Source: an uncultured Flavobacterium sp.
Lineage (GTDB): Bacteria; Bacteroidota; Bacteroidia; Flavobacteriales; Flavobacteriaceae
Assembly: GCA_947632215.1 (NCBI GenBank)
Contig: CANROJ010000010.1
Coordinates: 1 to 56,403, forward strand
DNA length: 56,403 nt
Reading direction: 5' to 3'
A program made the position numbers and the translations under genes. Shown here piece by piece: positions 16,546 through 24,183 of the stretch. The notes beneath the pieces were generated by a model that had not been told where the DNA came from, made no database searches, and saw only the letters and a program-made list of their open reading frames with translations. Numbering within the stretch: position 1 is the stretch's first letter; each line of letters starts with the position of its first letter.

Positions 16546-17982
16546 ATGAACGTTACTATATTATTAATAATCTTATTAGTCGGAGCATTTGCCACTTATA
16601 TATCTGGCAAAAAATTAGCAAGTAAAATAGCTTTACTCTTTGGACTAATGGCATTTATCCAAACTATTGTTTTGATCTGCCAACATAATCAAGGAGTAGA
16701 CACAAGCTTCATTGCCCAATGGATAGTCAAACCTAATATACATTTTGCATTAAAAGCAGATGGACTATCCTTAGTCTTAGCCCTATTAACTACAACATTA
16801 ACCCCTATTATAGTTTGGAGCTCACAAAACAATAACATTGAAAAACCTCATGCTTTCTATGCACTGATCATGTTTATGTCTTTTGCCATGACGGGAACTT
16901 TCTTAGCAAGTGATGGTTTTCTATACTATATCTTTTGGGAATTATCCTTACTTCCAATTTATTTTATAATCCTACTTTGGGGTAATGGAAAGCCAGAAAA
17001 TTTGAAGAAAACTGTATTGACCTTCTTCATATATACTTTTGCTGGCTCTTTGTTTATGCTAGCAGGTTTCATATACCTTTATACAAAAACGAACAGTTTT
17101 TTACTACAAGATTTATATGCCGCTAACCTATCACTACAAGAAGACTACTGGGTATTCCTAGCTTTCTTTGCTGCTTATGCAGTAAAAATACCTATATTCC
17201 CTTTCCACACTTGGCAAGCATCCGCTTACCAAAAAGCTCCCACTGCAGGAACAATGCTCTTAGCAGGGATCATGCTAAAAATGGGCTTATACTCAGTAAT
17301 AAGATGGCAAATTCCAATAGCTCCAATTTCAGCTAAACAACTAATGCCAGTAATCTTAGTTTTATGTTTAATAGGAGTAATATATGGATCTTTGATAGCT
17401 TTAAGACAAAAGAATATTAAGAGATTTTTCGCTTATTCTTCCCTTGCACACGTGGGGTTAATTGCAGCTGGTGCTTATACACTTAATTTAGATGGTTTAA
17501 AAGGAGCTGTACTGCAAATGGTTGCTCATGGATTTGTAATTGTAGGACTTTTCTATGTAGCTAGTATTATAGAAAAAAGATATCATACATTAGAAATTGA
17601 TCAAATGGGAGGCATTAGAGAACAAGCTCCAAAATTCGCAACAGCATTCTTGTTTTTACTATTTGCATCGATAGGTTTACCTAGTACATTTAGTTTCATT
17701 GGAGAATTTAATATTCTCTATGGTCTATCTCATATTAATATATGGTATGCTATATTTGGTGGAATGACTATAATTTTAGGAGCTGTGTATATGCTGAGAA
17801 TGTTTCAAAAATCAATGTTAGAAACTACAACTCCCAAATCGTTTATAGACCTTAATTTTAAAGAAGGATTAATCCTTACTTTACTAATTGGTGTAATTGT
17901 CTTCTTTGGTATATATCCTAAGCCAATCTCTGACTTAATTACTCCGTCCTTATTGGAAATCGTTTCTCAAATTAACAAATAA
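16546..17982 (+). CDS. nuoM: NADH-quinone oxidoreductase subunit M
   Basis: Second antiporter-like proton-pumping subunit of complex I, 478 residues. It contains I-F-W-E-L-S-L-L-P-I-Y-F near 129-140 (key Glu), P-F-H-T-W-Q-A-S-A-Y-Q-K-A-P-T near 223-237 and F-A-Y-S-S-L-A-H-V-G near 297-306. The W-L-P-x-A-H segment common in other NuoM proteins reads W-Q-A-S-A-Y here, as in other Bacteroidota. A 48-base gap, longer than most in this operon, precedes nuoN; no promoter match was seen in it. Confidence 0.95.
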   Translation: MNVTILLIILLVGAFATYISGKKLASKIALLFGLMAFIQTIVLICQHNQGVDTSFIAQWIVKPNIHFALKADGLSLVLALLTTTLTPIIVWSSQNNNIEKPHAFYALIMFMSFAMTGTFLASDGFLYYIFWELSLLPIYFIILLWGNGKPENLKKTVLTFFIYTFAGSLFMLAGFIYLYTKTNSFLLQDLYAANLSLQEDYWVFLAFFAAYAVKIPIFPFHTWQASAYQKAPTAGTMLLAGIMLKMGLYSVIRWQIPIAPISAKQLMPVILVLCLIGVIYGSLIALRQKNIKRFFAYSSLAHVGLIAAGAYTLNLDGLKGAVLQMVAHGFVIVGLFYVASIIEKRYHTLEIDQMGGIREQAPKFATAFLFLLFASIGLPSTFSFIGEFNILYGLSHINIWYAIFGGMTIILGAVYMLRMFQKSMLETTTPKSFIDLNFKEGLILTLLIGVIVFFGIYPKPISDLITPSLLEIVSQINK

Positions 17983-18030
17983 AACGTTCCATTAAACAAA
18001 CTGATTTTTATCCTTTTTAAAATTCGACAA

Positions 18031-19404
18031 ATGAATACATTAATAGCAATTGGCGTCTTAGCGGTTTTAGTACTTATTCTAGAGATAATTAACTTGCGTA
18101 AATTGGTGATTCCAATTAGCATTGTTGGTCTATTAGCTATCTTGGTATATACGATTTGCAATATAGACCATGTAGAGGCATATTATAATGATATGTTTAT
18201 CTCTACTAAGTTTTCATCTGCATTCTCTAGTTTATTTATTGCCCTAACAATAGCATTGCTCGGGTTGAGCAAAAATTTTTATAAAGATTCTATATCCAAA
18301 ATAGCCGACTACATTTCTTTAAAGCTATTCCTTCTTATGGGAGCTATTTGTATGGTTAGCTTTGGAAATATGGCTCTGTTCTTTCTAGGTTTAGAAATCT
18401 TGTCAATTGCTTTATATATCCTATGTGGTAGCGACCCTAAGAATATCAAAAGTAATGAAGCTGCAATGAAGTACTTTTTATTAGGTTCTTTTGCTTCAGG
18501 TGTGATTCTTTTTGGAATCGCATTAGTTTATGGGGCTACTGGGTCTTTTAATATACAGCAAATCAGTGAAATTTCACAAACCACTGCCCTGCCTGTATGG
18601 TTTGGATTAGGAAGTATACTAATTATTATTGGAATGTTATTTAAGATTGCCGCTGTGCCTTTTCACTTTTGGGCTCCAGATGTATATCAAGGAGCACCAA
18701 CCCTTACTACAGCAATGATGAGCACTTTGGTAAAGGTTACAGCAATAGCAACATTATTTAAATTAACACAAGACCTTACACCAAATTTAAGCATAAATAT
18801 CACCTTTGTTTTTGTTGTAATTGCTATTCTGTCTATGACTATAGGAAATATTATGGCCATACGACAACAAAGTGTTAAGCGCCTATTGGCTTATTCGGGT
18901 ATTTCTCATGCTGGATTTATGATGATTGCTCTAACTTCTTTAACCACTTTAGGCGCATCAAACCTTTTCTATTACGCAGTAGCATATAGCGTAGCTGGAA
19001 TTGCGGCTTTCGCTATTTTAATAGCGGTAACACAAGACAAAGAAAATGATTTTATAGATAACTTTAAGTCCTTAGGGTATACTAATCCTTTATATGCTGC
19101 TATTATGAGTATAGCATTACTTTCTATGGGAGGTATACCAATCTTTGCAGGTTTCTTCGGTAAATTCTTTTTGTTCACTCAAGCTTTCGAAAATGGTTTT
19201 ATAGCTTTAGTAATATTTGCAATAATTAATTCTATCATAAGCATATACTACTACATGAAGATCATTATAGCAATGTACTTTCATAAGGATCAAGAACAAC
19301 CACAACTCAAAGGCAAACTTTGTATACAGATTGTTGGGGTAATAGCAATACTTATTAACATAGCAATTGGATTATATCCCTCTTTGTTGACAAATTTTTT
19401 CTAA
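18031..19404 (+). CDS. nuoN: NADH-quinone oxidoreductase subunit N
   Basis: Third antiporter-like subunit and last gene of the complex I operon, 457 residues with about thirteen to fourteen hydrophobic segments. Landmarks are F-F-L-G-L-E-I-L-S-I-A-L-Y near 116-128 (key Glu), F-H-F-W-A-P-D-V-Y-Q-G-A-P-T near 211-224 and L-A-Y-S-G-I-S-H-A-G-F near 284-294. The stop is followed by a T10 tract but no hairpin, so nothing obvious stops transcription before the trp leader region. Confidence 0.95.
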   Translation: MNTLIAIGVLAVLVLILEIINLRKLVIPISIVGLLAILVYTICNIDHVEAYYNDMFISTKFSSAFSSLFIALTIALLGLSKNFYKDSISKIADYISLKLFLLMGAICMVSFGNMALFFLGLEILSIALYILCGSDPKNIKSNEAAMKYFLLGSFASGVILFGIALVYGATGSFNIQQISEISQTTALPVWFGLGSILIIIGMLFKIAAVPFHFWAPDVYQGAPTLTTAMMSTLVKVTAIATLFKLTQDLTPNLSINITFVFVVIAILSMTIGNIMAIRQQSVKRLLAYSGISHAGFMMIALTSLTTLGASNLFYYAVAYSVAGIAAFAILIAVTQDKENDFIDNFKSLGYTNPLYAAIMSIALLSMGGIPIFAGFFGKFFLFTQAFENGFIALVIFAIINSIISIYYYMKIIIAMYFHKDQEQPQLKGKLCIQIVGVIAILINIAIGLYPSLLTNFF

Positions 19405-19444
19405 TTTTTTTTTTACTAATATCCTCCAACTCTATTTTTTTTAC

Positions 19445-19452
19445 TATATTAG
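19445..19452 (+). promoter_or_regulatory. Possible -7 box of the trp operon
   Basis: TATATTAG matches TAnnTTTG at seven of eight positions, 16 bases before the first leader-peptide ATG. A second imperfect candidate, TTG at 19384-19386 with TAATTTTT at 19402-19409, lies at the nuoN stop. Neither is convincing, and the true start needs mapping. Confidence 0.3.
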
Positions 19453-19468
19453 CACTCAGATTAAGATT

Positions 19469-19546
19469 ATGAAAAAACAAAACTTACATATTAATTGGTG
19501 GAGCAGACTAAATCCAAATTGGGATTCGGTTGAACCTTGTATGTAA
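19469..19546 (+). CDS. trp leader peptide 1
   Basis: A 25-codon open frame with three Trp codons, two of them adjacent (W10-W11 at 19496-19501, W18 at 19520-19522), within N-W-W-S-R-L-N-P-N-W. A 25-residue peptide with three tryptophans just before a rho-independent terminator and the trp genes is the signature of ribosome-mediated attenuation: when charged tRNA-Trp is scarce the ribosome stalls at the Trp codons and the terminator should not form. ACTAAAT (19507-19513), just after the Trp pair, can pair with ATTTAGT (19546-19552) at the stop codon. The freed TTTAGT can pair with ACTAGA inside the terminator stem. The peptide itself is unlikely to have another role. Confidence 0.88.
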   Translation: MKKQNLHINWWSRLNPNWDSVEPCM

Positions 19547-19600
19547 TTTAGTTATTTCTCTTTTTTGTAAAAACCTTAAAGAAAAAAATAAAATATACCA

Positions 19601-19637
19601 AGCCTACTAGAGTCTCTCTAGTAGGCTATTTTTTTTT
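19601..19637 (+). terminator. Attenuator terminator 1
   Basis: Perfect 12-bp stem AGCCTACTAGAG / CTCTAGTAGGCT with loop TCT, followed by A and T9. It starts 54 bases after the stop of leader peptide 1, and no protein-coding gene lies between it and the second leader. Confidence 0.95.
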
Positions 19638-19653
19638 AATAAAAACTATAACA

Positions 19654-19746
19654 ATGCAACTTTTCATTACAACTTTATTATCATGGTGGTGGAGACTAAA
19701 TTCTAATAAGGAATTCGGTGGATATCACTATATAGATATATATTAA
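19654..19746 (+). CDS. trp leader peptide 2
   Basis: A 30-codon open frame with three consecutive Trp codons (W11-W13, 19684-19692) in L-S-W-W-W-R-L-N-S-N. It begins 17 bases after terminator 1 and ends 23 bases before terminator 2. AATTC (19699-19703), within ribosome reach of the Trp codons, can pair with GAATT (19711-19715). If a stalled ribosome covers it, AGGAATTCGG (19709-19718) can pair with CTGAATTTTT (19779-19788) and break the terminator stem. The pairings were found by eye. The Trp-rich segment and following bases resemble leader 1, suggesting duplication. Confidence 0.9.
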   Translation: MQLFITTLLSWWWRLNSNKEFGGYHYIDIY

Positions 19747-19769
19747 ATTAATAAATAATATAAATTATA

Positions 19770-19809
19770 ATAGGTCTTCTGAATTTTTCAGAAGACCTAT
19801 TTTTTTTTA
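19770..19809 (+). terminator. Attenuator terminator 2
   Basis: Perfect 13-bp stem ATAGGTCTTCTGA / TCAGAAGACCTAT with loop ATTTT, followed by a T run. It ends about 21 bases before the trpE ATG at 19830. Confidence 0.95.
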
Positions 19810-19829
19810 AACTCGATATACATTTTATT

Positions 19830-21218
19830 ATGAAACTACATACCGTATACACAAAACAACTTGCAGATCTACATACTCCTGTTGAATTATATTTAAAACT
19901 ACGAGATAAATTTCCTCATAGCTTTCTACTAGAAAGCTCTCAATACCATACTAAGGAAAACAACTATACTTATATATGTCTTGATCCATTGGCTAGTTTC
20001 ATCTCTACCACTGAGCAAACAGTTATTACCAACATTACACAACAAAAAACAACTTTAGATAATACTGAAATTGATATTACTTCAGAGCTTTCCAACTTTA
20101 TACAAAGTATAAAATTGGACAAACCACAAGAACTAACCTTTATAAACAATGGTCTCTTTGGTTATACCAACTACGACAGTATTGCATTACTACACAATAT
20201 AGACATACAGCAAAGCAAGGAAGATATTCCCTGTATTCAATATCATTTTTTTAGATACTTGTTAGTTTTTAATCATTTAAACAATGAACTATATCTTATC
20301 GAACATTTGCAAGATAATCAAAGTACAACGCTAAATAAGATTGTAGAATTACTACATTGCACTTCCCCTAGTCCATATCCTTTTGAAACCATAGAAGAGG
20401 AACAAACTGACCTGAGTGATCAAGAATTTATGGACAATTTAGAAAAAGTACATCAACATTGTCAACAAGGTGATGTCTTTCAATTAGTCTTATCAAGAGC
20501 ATACAACTACAAATTTCAAGGCGATGAGTTCAATGTCTATAGAACGTTGCGAAGCATAAATCCTTCTCCATATCTATTTTATTTTGACTATGGTAATTTT
20601 AAAATATTTGGTTCCTCTCCTGAAGCACAATTAGTGGTTAAGAACAATAAAGCTTATATCCATCCAATCGCAGGCACTTTTAAACGAACGCATGACCGCA
20701 AAAAAGATGAGCTATTAGCTATTGAACTAAAAAATGACCCAAAAGAAAACGCAGAACACACAATGCTGGTTGACTTAGCTCGAAATGACCTCAGCATGGA
20801 GAGTAATGATGTAAATATTGAGGATTTTAAAAGCATCGAATACTATTCTCATGTAATCCATCTGGTATCTAAAGTAAGTGCGAGAATTGAAAATCAACTA
20901 AACTCTTTTAGTGTTTTTAAAAACACCTTTCCTGCAGGAACTCTCTCAGGATCACCAAAGAGAAAGGCAATAGAACTTATAAATCTTTATGAAAGTAAAC
21001 CAAGAGGATTCTATGGAGGAAGTGTTGGTATTTTAGGATTAGATGGTAGCATAAACCAGGCTATTTTCATTCGATCTGTTGTAAGTAAAAACAACAAACT
21101 TCATTACCAAGCAGGTTGCGGAGTAGTAATATTATCTGATTTAAAGAACGAATTACAGGAAATTCACAACAAATTGAAAGCAGTGAGAACTGCAATAACC
21201 TTGGCTCAAAAAGTATAA
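19830..21218 (+). CDS. trpE: Anthranilate synthase component I
   Basis: Converts chorismate plus ammonia (from TrpG) to anthranilate, the first committed step of tryptophan synthesis. The 462-residue protein has the N-terminal feedback-binding motif L-L-E-S-S at 33-37, which in characterised TrpE binds tryptophan, and the C-terminal chorismate-binding domain with P-I-A-G-T-F-K-R near 281-288, L-V-D-L-A-R-N-D-L near 313-321, F-P-A-G-T-L-S-G-S-P-K near 369-379 and Y-G-G-S-V-G near 393-398. The presence of LLES favours TrpE over PabB. First gene after the double attenuator, four bases before trpG. Confidence 0.95.
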   Translation: MKLHTVYTKQLADLHTPVELYLKLRDKFPHSFLLESSQYHTKENNYTYICLDPLASFISTTEQTVITNITQQKTTLDNTEIDITSELSNFIQSIKLDKPQELTFINNGLFGYTNYDSIALLHNIDIQQSKEDIPCIQYHFFRYLLVFNHLNNELYLIEHLQDNQSTTLNKIVELLHCTSPSPYPFETIEEEQTDLSDQEFMDNLEKVHQHCQQGDVFQLVLSRAYNYKFQGDEFNVYRTLRSINPSPYLFYFDYGNFKIFGSSPEAQLVVKNNKAYIHPIAGTFKRTHDRKKDELLAIELKNDPKENAEHTMLVDLARNDLSMESNDVNIEDFKSIEYYSHVIHLVSKVSARIENQLNSFSVFKNTFPAGTLSGSPKRKAIELINLYESKPRGFYGGSVGILGLDGSINQAIFIRSVVSKNNKLHYQAGCGVVILSDLKNELQEIHNKLKAVRTAITLAQKV

Positions 21219-21222
21219 GAAG

Positions 21223-21783
21223 ATGAAAATATTAGTTATAGATAACTACGATTCGTTTGTATACAATTTAGTGTACCTATTAAAACAATATAAACACATA
21301 GAAGTAGAAGTAGTTAAGAACGATAAAATTAACTTTCAGCAAGTAAATTCTTTTCAAAAAATACTTATATCTCCTGGTCCTGGACTACCTCAAGATGCAG
21401 GGGATTTAGAACAACTACTAAAACAATATGCTACCACTAAAGATATTCTTGGCATTTGTTTAGGTCATCAGTCACTTGGTCAATTTTTCGGAGCAAATTT
21501 AGTTCAGTTAAAACATCCCTTGCACGGAGTAAGTAGTCCAATTAATATAATACAAGAAGATTACTTATTAGAAGGAGTACAGCAAAAAAGTCCTATAGCA
21601 CATTACCATTCTTATGTAATAACTGACTTACCTAACACATTACAAGCTCTAGCCATTGATTCACACAATAACATAATGGCCTTCAAACATAAACAATATG
21701 ACATTAGAGCTTTGCAATTTCACCCCGAATCAATTTTAACACAAGATGGCAAAAAAATAATCGATAACTGGATTAAAAACTAA
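21223..21783 (+). CDS. trpG: Anthranilate synthase component II (glutamine amidotransferase)
   Basis: Releases ammonia from glutamine for TrpE. The 186-residue class I amidotransferase has the triad C79 (L-G-I-C-L-G-H-Q), H167 and E169 (F-H-P-E-S), and the oxyanion segment S-P-G-P-G near residues 50-54. It is a stand-alone gene, not fused to trpD as in E. coli. Four bases after trpE and three before trpD. Confidence 0.95.
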   Translation: MKILVIDNYDSFVYNLVYLLKQYKHIEVEVVKNDKINFQQVNSFQKILISPGPGLPQDAGDLEQLLKQYATTKDILGICLGHQSLGQFFGANLVQLKHPLHGVSSPINIIQEDYLLEGVQQKSPIAHYHSYVITDLPNTLQALAIDSHNNIMAFKHKQYDIRALQFHPESILTQDGKKIIDNWIKN

Positions 21784-21786
21784 ATT

Positions 21787-22776
21787 ATGAAACAAATACT
21801 TAACCTATTAGCTCAGCAAAAAACACTTGATTTTGACATGGCAAAACAATTGCTGATTAATATGGCAAACAATTTATATACACCTATTGAAACGGCTGCT
21901 TTGCTTAGTTGTTTTTCAATGCGTGCCATTACCTTAGATGAATTAAAAGGCTTTCGTAGCGCCATGCTTGAATTGTGTACAAAGATAGATTTATCTGAAT
22001 TTAACCCTATGGATGTATGTGGCACTGGAGGAGACTCAAAAAACACCTTCAATATTTCTACTTTATCAAGCTTTGTGATAGCTGGAGCAGGAGTCCCAGT
22101 AGCTAAGCATGGTAATTATGGTGTTTCATCTATCTCAGGCTCATCAAGTGTGATGGAAAACTTAGGGGTACGTTTTACAAAAGATACTTCAAAATTAAAA
22201 GAGCAGTTAAAACACGCTAACATATGCTTTTTACATGCTCCATTATTTCACCCAGCAATGTCAAGTATCGCTAATGTGAGAAAAGAATTAGGTGTAAAAA
22301 CATTTTTTAATATGTTAGGTCCCCTAACCAATCCATGTAATCCTAAAGTTCAATTAATTGGATTATCTAATCTAGAATTACTTCGCATGTATCAATATTT
22401 ACTGCAACAAAGCAATACTCAATATACGATTATCCATTCCTTAGATGGCTATGATGAGTGTAGTCTCACCCATGCATGTAAAATCGTTACTAACGAGCAA
22501 GAAAAAATTATTACACCCTCCTATTTTAATCTCTCTCCTGTAACTCCTCAAAGTATTCAAGGAGGAGATACAGTTGAGAAATCTGCCTATATATTTTGGC
22601 AAATTCTCAAAGCTAAAGGTACATTAGAACAAAATAATGTTGTAATAGCCAATAGTGCTTTAGCTATACAAACCTACCACCCATCCTATAGTATTGAACA
22701 ATGTATGGAAATGGCTAAAGATTCATTATTATCAGGTCAAGCTAAAAGTAAATTTGAAATCCTACGTCAGATATGA
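21787..22776 (+). CDS. trpD: Anthranilate phosphoribosyltransferase
   Basis: Transfers phosphoribose from PRPP to anthranilate. The 329-residue protein has the PRPP-binding loop D-V-C-G-T-G-G-D (about 77-84), then K-H-G-N-Y-G-V-S-S (about 107-115), and N-P-C-N-P-K in the C-terminal half where the family usually has N-P. Length is normal. Its TGA overlaps the trpC ATG by four bases (ATGA), a typical coupled arrangement. Confidence 0.95.
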   Translation: MKQILNLLAQQKTLDFDMAKQLLINMANNLYTPIETAALLSCFSMRAITLDELKGFRSAMLELCTKIDLSEFNPMDVCGTGGDSKNTFNISTLSSFVIAGAGVPVAKHGNYGVSSISGSSSVMENLGVRFTKDTSKLKEQLKHANICFLHAPLFHPAMSSIANVRKELGVKTFFNMLGPLTNPCNPKVQLIGLSNLELLRMYQYLLQQSNTQYTIIHSLDGYDECSLTHACKIVTNEQEKIITPSYFNLSPVTPQSIQGGDTVEKSAYIFWQILKAKGTLEQNNVVIANSALAIQTYHPSYSIEQCMEMAKDSLLSGQAKSKFEILRQI

Positions 22777-23564
22777 AAAATATATTACAAACTATAAAGA
22801 ACCATAAGATACAAGAAGTAAAAACTCGTAAAACTCTTAGAAGTATAACAGACTTGGAGTCAACTCCGCAGTATAAAGCATCCTGTTTATCTTTATCTAA
22901 GAGTATCTTAGATCCTTCAAAAAATGGATTGATTACTGAGTTTAAAAGAAAATCCCCTTCTAAAGGAGTCATAAAAAAACAAGTAGAAGTAAAACAAATA
23001 ATAGATATATACCAACACAACGGTGCTTCGGCTATTTCTGTCTTACACGATCAATGCTTTTTTGGAGCTTACCCAGAAGACTTAGCAAATGCGTGTGCAA
23101 TAAAACAAGTACCTATCTTACAGAAAGACTTTATCATAGATCCATATCAGATTATAGAAGCTAAATCTTTAGGGGCAGATGCAATCTTACTTATAGCAAA
23201 AATACTAGAAACAGACCAAATAAAACAACTTATACAAATAGCTCATCAACAAGGTTTAGAAGTATTATTAGAAACTCATAGCCAACAGGAGATACAAAGA
23301 TGTGCAGAGCTAGATTACGATTTAATAGGAATAAATAACCGCAACCTACAAGACTTTAAAGTAGATATAGAAAACAGTATTCTATTAGCCAAAATGCTAC
23401 CTGAAAATGCAATAAAAATAGCTGAAAGTGGCCTAGAAAACACACAAGTAGTTAAAACACTTAAACAACATGGTTTTAAAGGTTTCTTAATTGGAGAATA
23501 CTTTATGAAACAAACAGACCCCAAAACTACTTTACAACAATTCATAAGGCAATTAAATGAGTAA
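22773..23564 (+). CDS. trpC: Indole-3-glycerol-phosphate synthase
   Basis: Ring closure of carboxyphenylaminodeoxyribulose phosphate to indole-3-glycerol phosphate. This 263-residue TIM barrel shows E-F-K-R-K-S-P-S-K-G near 50-59 (catalytic Lys and the SPS phosphate/substrate motif), L-Q-K-D-F-I near 116-121, G-I-N-N-R-N-L near 186-192 and I-A-E-S-G near 216-220. It is a separate gene from trpF, unlike the E. coli fusion. It overlaps trpD by 4 and trpF by 8 bases. Confidence 0.95.
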   Translation: MKNILQTIKNHKIQEVKTRKTLRSITDLESTPQYKASCLSLSKSILDPSKNGLITEFKRKSPSKGVIKKQVEVKQIIDIYQHNGASAISVLHDQCFFGAYPEDLANACAIKQVPILQKDFIIDPYQIIEAKSLGADAILLIAKILETDQIKQLIQIAHQQGLEVLLETHSQQEIQRCAELDYDLIGINNRNLQDFKVDIENSILLAKMLPENAIKIAESGLENTQVVKTLKQHGFKGFLIGEYFMKQTDPKTTLQQFIRQLNE

Positions 23565-24183
23565 AAAAATAAAAATATGTGGCTTAACCCAGTCACAAAA
23601 CATTCAGCATATTATCGCCTTACAACCAGATTATATAGGCTTTATCTTCTATAAAAAATCCCCTAGACTCTTAAATGATTTTTCAGCAATACCGATAGAA
23701 AAGTTAGATAATATAAAAAAAGTTGGAGTTTTTGTAAATGCAGAGAAAGAAGATATTATAGAGAAAGTAAAGAGATTCAAACTAAATTATGTACAACTTC
23801 ACGGAAATGAATCTGCAGAATACTGTGCAGATCTTCAGAGCAAAAACATCTGCGTGATTAAGGCTTTCTCTATAAAAGAACCAAAGGATTTTAAAAACAC
23901 GCCCAAATACGAGCCTTATTGTAAATACTTCCTTTTTGATACTAAAACCGACTTGTATGGAGGTTCAGGTAAAAGTTTCTGCTGGAAGCACTTAGAAAAC
24001 TACACCTGTAAGAAGGGATTTTTTTTAAGCGGTGGAATAAGCCAATATAACATAGAAGACGCTAAAGTAATACCACATCCCTACTATATAGGTATTGATA
24101 TCAATAGTGGTATTGAAGATACCCCAGGGGTAAAAAGCATAGAAAAAACACAACAAATTATAAAAACAATTCGCAATGAATAA
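23557..24183 (+). CDS. trpF: Phosphoribosylanthranilate isomerase
   Basis: Amadori rearrangement of phosphoribosylanthranilate. A 208-residue TIM barrel with the catalytic Cys in K-I-C-G-L-T (5-10), V-Q-L-H-G-N-E-S near 81-88, the catalytic-Asp strand F-L-F-D-T near 126-130, a G-G-S-G-K-S-F phosphate loop near 136-142 and L-S-G-G-I near 160-164. Overlaps trpC and trpB by eight bases each, so translation is probably coupled. Confidence 0.94.
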   Translation: MSKKIKICGLTQSQNIQHIIALQPDYIGFIFYKKSPRLLNDFSAIPIEKLDNIKKVGVFVNAEKEDIIEKVKRFKLNYVQLHGNESAEYCADLQSKNICVIKAFSIKEPKDFKNTPKYEPYCKYFLFDTKTDLYGGSGKSFCWKHLENYTCKKGFFLSGGISQYNIEDAKVIPHPYYIGIDINSGIEDTPGVKSIEKTQQIIKTIRNE

